From: Chrysogorgia sp. JL179-B06
Lineage: Eukaryota; Cnidaria; Anthozoa; Scleralcyonacea; Chrysogorgiidae
NCBI GenBank assembly: GCA_035772405.1
Contig: JAYKKM010000351.1
Span: 1,225,501 to 1,289,500, forward strand
DNA length: 64,000 bases
Direction of reading: 5' to 3'
A program made the translations under genes and the position numbers. The notes beneath the pieces are model-generated. The model made no database searches. It was not told the origin of the DNA and worked only from the letters and a program-made list of their open reading frames with translations. Below are positions 1 through 14,000 of the stretch, piece by piece. Position 1 is the first letter of the stretch, and each line of letters starts with the position of its first letter.

Positions 1-545
1 TAATGTACAATGCATTTACATGTTGACGTAGATCTCAAAATTCTAGTTCGGTACATCCAGTATTTCAGATCACAATAAATTATAGCCTGTTCAGTTTGCA
101 GATGCTTACTGTTTTCTTATAGGGATTAAACAAACCATTAAAGAGATAAAGTACTACAGTATATTTATAAGAACCTAATTTATAAGAACCTAACACCCTG
201 ATTTTTTGTTAGATATCAAATATATAAGAACCTATCCCAGGCTGGTTTGGAAAAATGTAGGTTCTTCATAGTGGGTGTTTACTGTATGCTATCAACGTGT
301 CCCCTGGCAATCACTGTATGTATTACATTTATGATGGAATTTTAGCAGCTTTTCATGAAAACAAACCTTCAAAAGACGGTTTTGCTTCGACATCGGCAAC
401 ATGTAACCGGATATTTTCTATACAGTACCCGCCTGAGCTCCGGCGGGAGCCGGATCTTACCGAAAGAAGTTCTGTTGCAGAATTAACAGAAAATGACGAA
501 AGAAGCCCTAAAAAATTTCTTGAGAAAAACAGGTTTCTTTACCAG
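1..545. other. no gene recognised
   Basis: No convincing coding exon. Positions 150-270 carry several copies of a short TATAAGAACCTA motif. An open frame at 297-599 runs into a degraded MITE copy (546-695), has no recognisable domain and is not called a gene. Confidence 0.5.
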
Positions 546-695
546 ATAGATGCCCGCTATGACATCACTTCCGTCAACTTTAAAAGCGAAAATGTCTGAA
601 GTTGAAATTTTCGGCTGAGAAGATATATTATTACAATTTTTCTCAGGAGAATCCATAAATTACATATACGTTAAATTCGCACAGACGTTATACGA
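546..695 (-). repeat. truncated copy of the 18400-18635 MITE family
   Basis: Read on the minus strand, the MITE at 18400-18635 matches this stretch over most of its length. Shared parts are the words around 'gatgcccgctatgacatca', the 'ctcaggagaatccat' block and the terminal 'acagacgttat'. The outer end is interrupted at 696 by the next element. Confidence 0.7.
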
Positions 696-1672
696 CAACC
701 TCGTTCCCAGGTCCACGGTGGAAGGTCGGCGAAAATGGCCCTGGGATCGGCTGGTCACATGACACCCTGAATTTCTGGGTGTTTAGATATGATAATTTTT
801 GTGGTCTTTGTTCCATTGCCTTTGTCTACTTTGTTGACCTGAATAATTGAGAAATATTCAATGCTCTTCAGAGTTGTTCATGTCAGCATTCGTTGGCATA
901 AAAGCAGCTAACAAGCTTAATAATCCACAATACATCCATGGTTATCTCTTACAAAAGGTATGAAGAAGCATATATCCAATTTAACGAAAGCTATCACTTC
1001 TAATTTGCAACGATTGCCGAAAATATCAAATTACCCAGGCATTGTTTCAGCAGGAAACGCAATGATTATTTTAAACCAGCCAATGAAATTCGCTTTTGTA
1101 TGGCCAGGCGAAAGATGAGCTTGTAAAATCGCCTTCTTGTACAGCGTTTCAGATAGGTTATCAACTATCTTTTTGAAATGTTCAAAATCCATTCGCATAA
1201 ATTTCTCAAATCCTGGTGTGTCGTGGGCAGCTAAATCAGGAGAAAGCTGACTGAAATAACCTTTGTTGTTTCTCTCTAGAAGCCAGGGTCGGCTCGAAAT
1301 ACGTTTTTCTTCTTTTATATCCTCTTCCAACAAAAGCATTGCTATGACCACGAGTTCTTTCTTCGACGCCATGTTGGTGTGATGTTGGCAAAACACTAGT
1401 TTTCATGTCAATAATTCCGACGCGGCTAACCTATCATTGCTCGTGTAACCACTTCGCTCGCGCGGGCAACGCAATGAAATTTGACCCCTTGCGTTGCCGG
1501 CGCGAGAAAAAAATCGCACGTGTCACCCGACCTTTAGATGAATAAATTATATTCGGCTGAATTAATTGAGTTTTATGACAAGCCAATCGCGTTATAGAAT
1601 GGACCAGCCGATCCCAGGGCCATTTTCGCCGACCTTCCGCCGTGGAGGCAAAATGCCCTGGGTACGAGGTTG
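696..1672. mobile_element. TIR element with 9-bp target duplication (CAACCTCGT family)
   Basis: The element starts CAACCTCGT and ends ACGAGGTTG. It is flanked by the perfect 9-bp direct repeat GTTATACGA (687-695 and 1673-1681). The terminal ~70 bases are inverted repeats sharing the 'aaggtcggcgaaaatggcc' block. A 9-bp duplication is typical of Mutator-like elements, whereas the only coding piece inside resembles the HARBI1 N-terminus, a family that normally duplicates 3 bp. The superfamily is therefore unresolved. Confidence 0.8.
1031..1372 (-). pseudogene. HARBI1-like transposase N-terminal fragment
   Basis: An open frame begins at a plausible ATG (MASKKELVV...). It contains RPWLLER, an aromatic/Leu segment, then FEKFMRMDFEHFKKIVD and LSPGHTKANFIGWF. 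This order (RxW, 'RM...F..iv', then P-x-x-K) is the N-terminal region of PIF/Harbinger (HARBI1-like) transposases. The frame stops after about 114 residues, before any catalytic DDE part, so it is a truncated relic or captured fragment. It lies wholly within the element at 696-1672. Confidence 0.6.
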
Positions 1673-1783
1673 GTTATACGACCTTTCACAAATCGACGTT
1701 CAAATTGAGTCAATTTGAAGAAGAGAACAGGGCTTCTTAATGATCATTCCTTGTTATCATCATCATTTGTTTGAATTCTTTAG

Positions 1784-2069
1784 AACACTCGACTGTACTA
1801 CGATTACCAAAAAGGAATATACTACACTTATGATGCAGACAGTGGGACTTATCATTTTGACTCGCAAGTTTCTACTACTGTCGAAGAACCAGCGGGCGAC
1901 GTCAATGATACCGAGGGTACAGAAGGGGATAAAAGTGCTAAATCAAGAGTCGTAAAGGAGAAAAAGAAAAAGGTGACGAAGGTTGAGGTGGTGGAAAGCG
2001 GAAGTGAGGATGGTGAAATAATTGACGTGGACGACGAAGAGGAAGATGATGTTGTGGAGGAGAAAGAAG
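1784..2069 (+). CDS. AGGF1: AGGF1 exon: OCRE repeat and acidic region
   Basis: Acceptor ...ttctttag precedes AAC ACT CGA. The exon encodes [20 protein letters not shown], a tyrosine-rich OCRE repeat, then a Lys-rich stretch and an Asp/Glu run ([17 protein letters not shown]). The donor is GTTTTTGT at 2070. It ends in phase 1 and joins exon 4408 to give GAT. A MITE sits 8 bases inside the intron and its 9-bp target duplication covers this donor. Confidence 0.85.
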
Positions 2070-5000
2070 GTTTTTGTCAACCTCGTACCCAGGGTCTTAT
2101 CTCCGCTCCCGCCCGCCCAGGGACGGGTGGGAACGGAGATAAGACCCTGGGAACGAGGTTGGGTTTTTGTTTAAAGTGGCACTACGATGGAATAATATCG
2201 GCTCTCTAAATTTTGAGTTTATTTAGAAGTACTTTTGAAATGAGGACAAATATCGTTCTCTCTTAGTCAATAGCTCATCTTATTCCAGAGATACTCAGGT
2301 CTTTGAAACATGCAAATGAGACACATTATGACGTCATTTACTCACACAAATTTCCAACACTTATCTCGAAAGAAGACTGGATCGAGCAACTATTGTTCAG
2401 AAAATGAAGCCGGAAGTGGATCAACTGAGGATCCTATGAGGTTTTTTTGGGATTACGATAAAGAGGACCAGAAGACAATTTTCAAATTACTGGGTAAAAC
2501 GATTCATGGCCTACCTACAGATTTACTGTGACTTTGGTCCCTTAGTAATGGCCGCCGTTGGCTCTAATTATCCAGTGAGAGAAGCCTAATATGAGACGTC
2601 AAATTAGTTTCAAGATTTTATGCATTTAATGCTAACAAAGAAACTATATTGGCCAGACACTAAACCTATTTCGCGAGCGTCACAGTTTGATGTGCTTTCA
2701 AACTCGGAGCTTCTAATGATCTCTCGTCAATTTACATTATGCATGCAAATATGCAAGCTTCAAAATCAGCTCATCAGATACAATAGAAAGCTTAATCCAG
2801 TCTTATTTTTTGAGATCAGTGGTTTCCAAAAAGACGAATATCTCCGGAAATCAATGGTAGATTGTTTAGAAACTTTCCAGATGTATACTTATACGAATGA
2901 TACACGGTACTGTGTACAGAAATTGCTGGATACTTTCCTCAGAATTGAGAATTTTATTGAGTTCGTATGAGTAAATGACGTCATAAGGAACATTTGCATA
3001 TTGGGAAAACATGAATATCTTTAGAACAAGATGATATATTGACTAAGCGAGAACGATATTCTTCTTCATTTCAAAAGTACTTCTAAATAAAATCTAAATA
3101 AGGTAGACGATTTTCCATCCTAGTGCCACTTTAATATAATTATGACAGGAAATCGCGGACATATCAGGCTTCAAATATGATTCCACTGGATCAGGGGGGA
3201 TGCACTTTGGGCATGTGCCACTTTTGGGGGGGACGTGTAGTGGGGCCCCGCGTTTGAATACAATTTATACAACCAATTATGTCCAATCCGCGGATTACAG
3301 TTGAGTCTGGCTTAGTTTGATGCTTGACTTTGCGATTTTTACTTGACATTTGACCACTCAGACTGGATCGTGCAACCCATTGTTCGATGCTGCGGGAAAT
3401 GAAGCCAAGACATTTCGTGGCGGCCATGTTGGAGAGACCACCTGAGCTATGTAGTTTCTATCAAGGAGCCGTAGTTTGTGATCCAAAATCACGGGAAAAC
3501 CTTCGACAACTGATTCAGTATAGCATCGTGAACGATCAGAGTTGATATGCTGTGAAAAATGAAGGGAAATAATTTCGCGGCGGCCATCTTGGAGAGACCT
3601 ACAGTACACCTGCGCAATATAGTTTCTGTCAAGGGGCCGTAGTTTGTGATCCAAAATCACGGGAAAACCTTCGACAACTGATTCAGTATAGCATCATGAA
3701 CGATCAGTTTGGATGCTGTGAAAAATGAAGTTAAAACATTTCGCGGCGGCCATCTTGGAGAGTCCACCTGAGCTATGTAGTTTTAGTCACGGAGCCGTAT
3801 TTTGTGTACTAAAGTACTCGAACATCTTTGACAATTGATTCATTTTGGCCTCTTAAAAATCAAAGACAGATATTCTCTGTCACCTATAGTAAAACTATAT
3901 AGCGTGATCCCAAAAAGTGGTTCCGAAGGCGGTCTCTCCACTGACATCAAAAATAGGACTGGATTGAGCTTTCTATTGTATCTGATGTGCTTATTTTGAA
4001 GCCTCTATATTTGCATAATGTAAATTGACGACATTGATTATGCTGAACTTATGCCGTGGGTTCCACTTCCGCCGCAACTTATCTCCGCCGCAACTTATTT
4101 TGCCGTGGTTTTTTATCTCGGTTTTGCCGTAAGAATTAGCGTGGTTTTGCCGTGACACTTGTGGGCCACCGTACACTCTTTAGGGAACTTCAGAGGCGAT
4201 GAACTATAAGCAACGAGTATGAACTATGAACTATGAGGCGAGAAATATTAAAAATTTATAAAAATTAATAAAAATTTCGAGTTCATAATCTGATTGATAT
4301 AAAGTATTAAAACTAGTCGAAATAAATTTGAATTAATTGAAATTATACTGTGTAGTTTACAGTTGTTTTGTGACTTGCGAAATTGTCTTTATGTTTTTTT
4401 ACTAAAGATGATAAGAGTGATAAAGAAGAAGAATTTCCACCTTGTATTCGAGCCATTGTAATGCAATCAGACACGATTCCTGTCGGTAGTTTGAACATTG
4501 TTACGTGTATGGGGATAACTTTAGGACGGTAGGTGAGAGAATAGAGTGCGTAGGTAATGATATGGGTGACGTCTCGTGTATGGGGATAACTATATGGGGC
4601 GGTAGTGTGAGAGTGTGTAGGTTATGATATGGTTGACGTCACGTGTATGGGGATAACGTTAGGGCGGTATGTGAGAGAATAGAGTGCGTAGGTAATGATA
4701 TGGGTGACGTCTCGTGTATGGGGATAACTATATGGGGCGGTAGTGTGAGAGTGTGTAGGTTATGATATGGTTGACGTCACGTGTATGGGGATAACGTTAG
4801 GGCGGTATGTGAGAGAATAGAGTGAATAGGTTATGATATGGATGACATCGCGTATATGGGGATAACTTTGGGAGGATTAGTAAGAGAATATAGAGTGCGT
4901 AGTTATGATATGGGTGACGTCACATGTGTGAGAATAACTATGGCGCGGTAGTGAGAGAGTGCTTAGGTTATATGGTTGACGTCACGTGCATGGATAACTT

Positions 5001-8000
5001 TGGGAGGGTAGGTGAGAGAATAGAGTGCGTAGTTGTGAATTGTGATATGGGTGACGTTGCGTGTATGAAGATAACTGTAACATATATGGATGTTACATGG
5101 AAAAATGCGGTATGTGTGAGTTGGACGTGTACGATAAGATGTGCGTGGTAGATCGAAGAACAGTGTGCGTAAGAAAGAAATATCCGATAGAAATATCTGT
5201 CGTGTGTATACGGATAACATTAAAGTGTTGAATGGAAGAATAGGGTTGGTATATGTATGAATTGGATGGCAGAACATCCATGGAGGACGGTACATGAGAA
5301 TATAAGGTTGACATGAGTATATTGGGTTGCGTGAGGTACATGGAGGACAGTAGAGGAGAACATAGGGTTAGCGTGAGTGCATTGGAAAGAAAAAGGTTTA
5401 TGGAGGACGGTAGAGGAGAAAATAGGATGTGTATATGAGTGCATTATAGCTGGCGTGAGGTCTACGGAGGACAGTAGAGGAGAACATAGGGTTAGCGTAG
5501 GTGCATTCGCTGGAGTGAGGTTAATGGAGGACGGTAGATGAGAACATAACGTTGGCATGAGTATATTAGGTGGCGTGAGGTAACATGAGAAAATAGGGTT
5601 GACATGGTTGCATTGGGTTGCGTGAGGTTCATGTCGATAGACGAGAAAATAGTGTGGGCATCAGTGCCTTGGGACGATGGTAAAGGAGAAAATAGCGTAC
5701 ACATTAAATGTATTGGGAGGACGGTAGCGGTGAAAATTAGATGGACATGAGTGCCTTGGGTGGAGTGAGGTTCGTGGAGTAAGATAGCGGAGAAAATAGG
5801 TTGGCCGTGAGTGCACGGGGTGGCGTGAGTTCTATGGAGGACGGTACAAGTGACAATGGGTTGTGTATTTGTAAATTATACGACGTGGGCGAGACATTGA
5901 ATGGAAGTTGAATTCTTGAAATTATTTTTCTTACTTTATATTTATTTACACAGGCAAGTTTAGTACGTTAACTACTTTTTTTGCAATCAATATATTCGAT
6001 TCTTTTATTTTTTCATAGCACGGAAGCAAGTGGAAATATTTTACGTATTTCAGACATTGAAATTAGCAAGGTAATTGGATGACATGCATTGAATCAATAT
6101 TTGCTGAAAGTTATATTTTTAAGACGCAACTAGGACCAGTGACGTAAATGCAATATCAAGACCTTGCGACTGCGAATCGAAGCCCGCGACCTCTGGGTTT
6201 CATGCGTTAGTTCTCTTCTATAGTTTTATGCATGTCTTATGCATGTGTATTTATATTTAAGTGATGGGAGTGTTCAGCAAGAACTTCTTCGAATGTCTGC
6301 AACTCGACATCATTTCATTTCTCTTATTAAGTGTGGTCATATTAGGTTTACATATTATAAAATACTTTTCCCAAAAGCATAAGTTGCATCTCTTGTTAAC
6401 GTTTGTGCATGACCTAGCTTGTTTTACTTTTCGCCATTTGATATCATACTTAATGTTCTGGTCTTTCAGGTTCCATATGTATTTACTAAGTTCGGTTACG
6501 TGTTTATATCGTATTGTAAAAATCATGAAGAAAATTCAAAATAAATTAATATTTAATCAGCATCTTTAACTCAGGATAAAACATTGATTAATAAAACATC
6601 AATGTTTTATCAAAGTTAACTTGCTCAAATTGAGCTTTTTTGGAGTTAAAATAATTTGTTTGTACCGTTTCTACAACTGCCGAACAAAGTATCTATTTTA
6701 TATTTTATTCATTTTACAAGTTCGTTAAAACATTCGCGGTCGATGTTTATGGGCAGTTACAACGGCATTGTAACTGCCGATAAACATCGGCCGCTCATGT
6801 TTTAACTACTACTTATATATTGCTCGCTTACGTACAGTATTTATGGTTGTTACAGTCGACTTCCGATAACTCACGAACCCTCGCTAACTCGAAGCAATTT
6901 TCGTTTCCCTTCAGATCATTTTCTATATAATTTTACCCTCGATAACTCGAACCACGTTTTTCAAGATGTGACAAGTCAAAAAATACAGTACATAACAGTA
7001 TTGAATTTATTTTGAAGCAGCCGTGTATTCTGTCTTTTTTGCATTAGTTGAGAAGCCTTAGTTGAGAAGCGTCCGGGCGTATATTAACTGACTATTTCTC
7101 GAAAAAGTGAATCACATGAACTCTGTAGCAGTAGCCCGATGTTGTTCGCAGTACCTAGTATTCTCCTGCTGCTGTGCTTTGTTTTGTTTCACGTTACGGT
7201 ACGTTCTGATTTATAATATTTAGAAATATTGTTCCATTCCATACAGTAATAAAATTTGATTAATATACAATGGCCGATATTTTTTCGCATCGATCAATTC
7301 TATATTTTCGCCTGAATTTGTCATCATCGTTGTAAGTCGGCTAAACAACACACATATCAAATTTTAAGCCAATTTGGCGAATTATTTCCTACATTTCTAA
7401 ACACGGTGAATTTTGACCTTTTTGACCCACATGCATAGAACGTATTGTCTTTGTGGTGTATAGATAGCTTGCGTATATATTTAAAAGTATGGAAGCACGG
7501 GAGGACCGGTGCGGGTGGGATCTCTGCAGAGACTCTGCTTCGGGTAACCCTTACATAATTCCTCTCATTGAGGGGGTTAGGGGGGAGCAGAGAAGGGGGT
7601 TCATTTTTTCTCACTGACCATTTTTTTGCTTTGTTAAACTGTATTTACATTGATTATTTTCAATTCAACAGATAATAAACTGCTTTTCCTTTCACGCTTT
7701 TTCTTCGATTATTTTCAATTTACCTATTCTTGCTTATTAACTCTTTCCCGACGGCTGAAAAACACCAAAAATTGAACGACCACGTTGTTCTATTGATATC
7801 TCTTGAAATAACCATAACTGTCGCGAAAGCTATACATTTTCTGGAAGCCCAATAAACCGGCTTTTACTTGTGCTTTTAAATTTCCCGAACAAAACACATT
7901 ATGTTAATATACATTAGCATTAATTATCATAAATCAGGTTGAAAAATTTACATCCCGCATAGCATCTTGAAAACTCAAAATGCCAGCAATCGCAGAGTTG

Positions 8001-11000
8001 TTTATGAAATCAAATCAAACTTGGCGTGTGCGTGGATTTCATGTTCCTCGCGCTTGTCGAATCTCAATTTTTAATCTTGCGTTACCGTGTGCCGTGTTTT
8101 TCGATTGACGACTTTGCGGGTCTTCAATGACCCGTTTTAACTGCGCCGGTCGGGAAAGAGTTAAAATGAGACTGTATGAATAGAAATACAAAGTAAACAC
8201 CGTTTTTTCCTTATTTTCGGTCATTTGTTCTCAACTCCCGATAACTCGAACCTTTTTCTATTTCCCTTCAAGATTCGAGTTATCGGGAGTCGACTGTATA
8301 TCTTAGTTTATAAATGTGGTGTCGCAAAGTCCAATATAGTTTTCTCTTGTATCCAGTGTGGTGACTTCTGCTTGGTATATGATGCTTTTATCGTTGTAAT
8401 TTACGTCCATAGGGCACTTGTTTGTTTTGCGGCGATTGCAGTTTTTCTTTTCTTCACTTGGTTAATATTTGCCTATTTCGACTTTGTTGTGGTTAGTTAC
8501 TTAGTTATTATGGTTTTGATATTACACATACAACTGTAGACATTCGAAGAAATGATTGTTGAACACTCCCATCGCATATACTTAAGGTGGCTCGATAGTC
8601 TAAATCATGCGAAATTGCATTTTTCAGCAGAAAAATATTTGTGATACAGATCTGAGCTTCATCGTGGTTCATTGCATAGCGCTATTGGTAGTCTTGTTTA
8701 GTGAAAAGTTTTATACCCTCAAAGTGTACCTGAATAGAGAAATCAGAAAACTAATTTGCATAAAATCTGCCGCTTATCATAAACACAATTTCTCTAGATA
8801 TACAAATGCTACAAGTCTGAAACGTTTCAATAATCAAGACCACCGCGCTAGAGCTATGCCATGAACCAAAGCTCAGATCTGCATTACAAAACTTTTATAT
8901 GGGGAAAAATACAATTTCTCATGATTTAGACTATCGAGCCGCCTTAAACGAAGCGAGCGCAACCTAAGAATGCATTGATCTATACATTCTCAATGCATTT
9001 TTATTGTAATTATTATTTTTGGCAGTTGCCTGATGGTTGCTTTGCGAGAGGCATGAAACTCCGTGTAGTGATTAAATGTTTTTAAACAAGTGATCTAGCT
9101 TCGTAAATCTACTTATATAAATATATCTTATATCTTATTTATTCTTAATATCGTCGGATACTACTTTAACCTTTTATATTTGCCTTATTTTAGGAACACG
9201 CTAAAATTTATTACGATGATGAAACTCATGAATATTTTCTTACCGACCTTGGTAGCCAAAATGGAACATTTTTGAATGGAACAAGACTGAGTGAGGTATT
9301 GTTATCTCAATAGATTATTAGTTATTTATACTCGATTTATGAAACCCACCTTTTATTTGGTCCTGTTCCATATACGGATTCAAGCCTCGCCCACATGGTC
9401 AGACTGAGTTGGTGATATGAAACTACAGTGTTTCGTAGGCAGTGTGTTAATTAAGAAAAAAAAGACGTGTCGGGATTATCGAGTTTTAGTATAAATACGT
9501 GAGGTGATTATAGAAATCGCGTGCGCTGATTGGTCGAGCTACCTCGGATTATTTCTCGATAATCACTCTCCAGCGTTTTTTCAACATGGCCGCCAGCCGA
9601 TTTGTCAAATTGACAGAAGAAGAAACAGAGAAACTATAGCAATTTTGAGGAAAATGCTGTTCCTAAAAGTAGGAAATTATGTATTTATACTAAATAAAAA
9701 CAATTATTCGCCTCAGGCTCAGTAAATATCGGTGAATAAAAACCTCGACTTCGTCTCGGTACCGATATTCACCTCGCCTTCGGCGAATAATTGTTAAATA
9801 ACGGCACGAGAAAAGCGTTATAACTCGCTTGCCTCGTGAGTGGTCTTAACGCATTCTTTTCTGCAATATGATTGGTTCCTGAGCGGTCTTTACAAACCGG
9901 TAAAGACCGGTCATTACGCAACCGTTGAAAAGAAAAGATTTAAAAAATTACGAAATAAATGAGGAAATGTGAGAAATTTGAAATAGCCATATAATAAAAA
10001 CCTTATTAACCTCGTTTGGTCGATCTTTACGGCAAAATTATCCTGCCCTTGGTCTTTTCGCACAGACATCGCTTCTTCGTCGCTCGGTCTGTACTGAAAG
10101 ACCACGGGCAGGATAATTTTGCCGTAAAGACCGACCAAACGAGGTTAATAAGGTTTTTTTAATAAGGTTGAATAATACTGTTTATAAATGACTAAAATAT
10201 AGACATTACAAAAAAGTTATCCAGTTCAAAGAGGGCGCACGACCCCCTATAGTTGCCAGTAAGATCAAGGTTGAGAACGATGTTTTATATGGCATCTTAT
10301 AAAATAGGTGTTATGTAAGACACCTAACCATATATAAAGTATGTTGTTAGGTATCTTATAAATGCGTAGTTCTATATAGCTGTGTTTTATTTCTTAGAGC
10401 AAAGTCGAGAGTCAACCTCATAAGCTGTCGCATGGTGAACAACTAAAGCTTGGTACTACGACCTTTTTATTACATATTCATTCAGGAAATGATACCTGCG
10501 ATGAATGTGAACCTGGTCAAGTGCAAGCACAACTGAAAGCCAAAGAAGTGGAAGACGAAGGTGAGCTATGAACAGATGAACCCTACAGAGCACTTCATCA
10601 CATCACTCTGAAGGCGATGCTATTTGTTATTTCGTAAACGGTTGTTACCATCCGTGACGGTGTTAACCTGGAACCGAGTCAGGGCAGTATCTAGAAGAAA
10701 AGTTGAGGTTCTGACCCCAAAATTTTACAGTACTAGGGGTTCGCGGGCACAGCTCGACTCCCAGCAAACAACCATTTTAGAGATAAAACTTAAAACATTT
10801 CTTTTAAAACTTAAAACATTTCTAGAATTCTTCTTGAATTTCTGAGTCCAAGTATATGTATACTTTTGACATTTATAACTAACTTGGCATTCATTATAGT
10901 CTCATTGAGATCGCGGACCAGCCCGTTTCGAAATCGCTCGTCATCTTTTAGTATAGACCGCGAACAGCGTGTACAGTTGTAAGCATAGTGTCAGTGAGCG

Positions 11001-14000
11001 TATTCACGATCAACACAAGTTGTCAGCCACATTTCTGATTAAGTCAGTTAACTTTCAAAATCTACTACGGAGTCAGAGAACAACCTGACCAAAACCAAAG
11101 CTGTCGGAAAGAAAGAACTCGGCTATTGACCCGCAATATGCCTCGTGGTTTGCAAGAGATATTATTGGATATTATACGGGAGATATTGCGCAATTTTTCA
11201 AATTTGTGGAACCCCAAAAATAATAATAAAATAATAACAATGAAGCCGAATTTAAGACTCGTGCTACCACATGTAATCAGAGTAGTAATAATAATTATAA
11301 TTATAATTATACAGTGTGCTCCCATCACCGTAGTGTTTTTCAGGGAGGCACTGTGGCGCTCACCTTATACTCTAGCTTTTATAATATATTTTGTGTTTAT
11401 TTTATCAGTACAGATTACTAGAGTGGTGTCAGCGGTTACTGGTGCAGATGCAAACATTTTAAGAAAAAAAGAATTGAAGAGGTTGAAAAAACGTTACATG
11501 CTTGAGGTAGAAATTTAAGATACTTATCTCATGCTCATTTATTCTCTATTTCTTGGGATAAGCGCCCACGCTCGAATGTAATATTTACAAACCGCACAGG
11601 CCGGCTTTATCGGATTTAAAACACGTGGCGATAACCTTTTTCTTTTCTTTTTTCTTTTTACCCATATATTATAAATTATAAAATATTTACATTTTTATTT
11701 TTTAATTAATAATATGACTAGGGGCCCACCAGAAACCTGCACAGGCATTTATTTAAGACCCCTAGTTAAAATGTTGAATTTATTACTTTCTATTTACAGT
11801 CAATCAAATTAAAAATAAATTTCATGGGTATTTACAGTTAAAGGAAAGAAAGGAAAGAATTATAAGCTTCACACCTAATCGGCAAGATCAGGAAATATTT
11901 GAGTAAAAAGGAGTGTGAGAAGTTGGTGCATGCATTCATAACATCAAAACTTGACAGCTGTAATAGCATCCTATATGGCTTACCAGAAGCTGAAATGAGC
12001 AAGTTACAACGAATTCAAAATACAGCTGCAAGACTTGTAACGGGGGTTAAAAAATCGGAGCATATCACCCCTGTGCTTCGTAATCTTCACTGGTTGCCGG
12101 TGAGATCAAGGATTGTATTTAAGATACTAATAATTACTTTCAAGGCTTTGCATGGCCAGGCGCCTGTTTATATTACTGATTTGCTAAATAAATATAAACC
12201 TACTCGTGCTTTGAGATCATCAGACCGTAATCTTCTACTTGAGCCAAAATCCAAAACGGTGACTCATGGAGACAGAGCGTTCTCGGTTTCGGCACCAAAA
12301 CTGTGGAATTCATTACCAGAGGAAATTAGAAGCTTTGATATGTTGGGTAATTTTAAGTCAGCAGTGAAGACTTTTCTTTTTTAAAATTAATAGTTGTTTT
12401 TTTTGTTCATAGTGGTAATATGATATATGATATGTAGTAAGTAGGCTTTATCTTATAATGAAACTGTAATAAGTTTTATAAGTAAATTTAAGAATATATT
12501 GTTGTAAGAGCATTGAGACTATTGTATAATGCTCCTAATACGTCTATTATTATTATTATTATTATTTAAAAGATTTATTCATGTGATATTGCATACCGGT
12601 TATTAAATTTGATTAATAGCAACCCTATACCCAGGGTCTCATCTCCGTGGAAACAAGATCCTGGGTACGGGGTTGGATTAAGAGATGTACACACACAGTA
12701 TATATGTATAGAAAGAGTAGAAAAAGTAGAGTGCTGCAGGGTTTTGAATATAGCTTGGCTAAAGTTTGGCAATGTAAGGGAATATAATATAATATACTAT
12801 AATATAACCTACCGTTTATAAAGCCCGTACTGAAAGGTTTGTAAATGTCTTATAAACAGAATCATTTCATATGTTCATTGGCGTAGTAATTTTGAAAATT
12901 AACGTTATCTCAGCCATTAAAAACCAGGGAGAAATTTAGAGCGAGTCTATATCAGATGCGTTCTGGAAGCTCATAGTTGGAGTGTCTGTACGAAATCGTT
13001 GTTAAATTTATCGATCGACATTTGAGCAATGTGTTTTTATTTTGATTTTGATCACGTGGCCTCAAGAAATGTGCGAGAAGAGACTTTGCCTTGTGAAGTT
13101 TTGAGAGTAGAGTGTGAGTCAATATCAGATTAAATAAATCATTTACAAAACTGTGTGAGTAACTTTGGTGTCACTGGGAACGACGAGGCTACAGGAAGTA
13201 TTTCCCACACGTCAAACCGCAGGTCAGAAGGTTGCATGTTCGACTCTCGTCTGGGGCTCAGAAACATTTTTCTGAGTTTGACAATTTACAATATTTCTAT
13301 ATATTTTATTTCTATTTATTTATTTATTTCTAAGTATTAACTGCAATTGTAAAAACAATGTTAAATGGATAAATAAAGTTTATGTTTAACAACAATTATT
13401 CGATAATTTTTGCTTTATGTATCATTTGGATATGAAGTTTCATATGAATCATTCACATGTGATTTTGAAACATGTTAATGTTCTATAATCACATGTGAAA
13501 ATGTGACATGTGAACTTTTCACATGTGCAATTTTTTCACATGCGATTGTTTCACATGTTCCAAAACCACATGTTAAATCATGTGGAATTTTCGAATTTTA
13601 TAATAATGTAAGGGAAAGTATATTAAATGATATTATACCACAGTTACTGTATTCTGCCTCTAGCCTTGTAAATACATATGCAAATCTTTTGTCTAGATAA
13701 AACGGTTTTTGCCAACATTTGAACACATCCTAATTCATTGGACCCATGTATGAATAAAAGCCAAATACACCTCTAAATGATAGTTCCATAAAAGGAATTA
13801 TTTTCTTTCGCTTAATGTAAATGGAACAAAATGAAAATGAAATACAAAATCTGACATGTCGAAGTAGACATGTCGAAACTAGTCAAAAAGCTAAAACGCT
13901 GTGGAAATGATAAGTAACTTTAGCAGGACTCGGACACGCGGATCAATTGTTTTTCCTTTGTTCTTTTGCTTGTTTTTGTTGTTTTTATTTCCTTTTGAAG

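Noticed and set aside
4408..4506. AGGF1 FHA exon ending at the earlier donor ac|gtgtat
   Set aside because: This choice would also join in frame but would lose the TLGR motif that FHA domains need at this place. The donor at 4529 keeps it.
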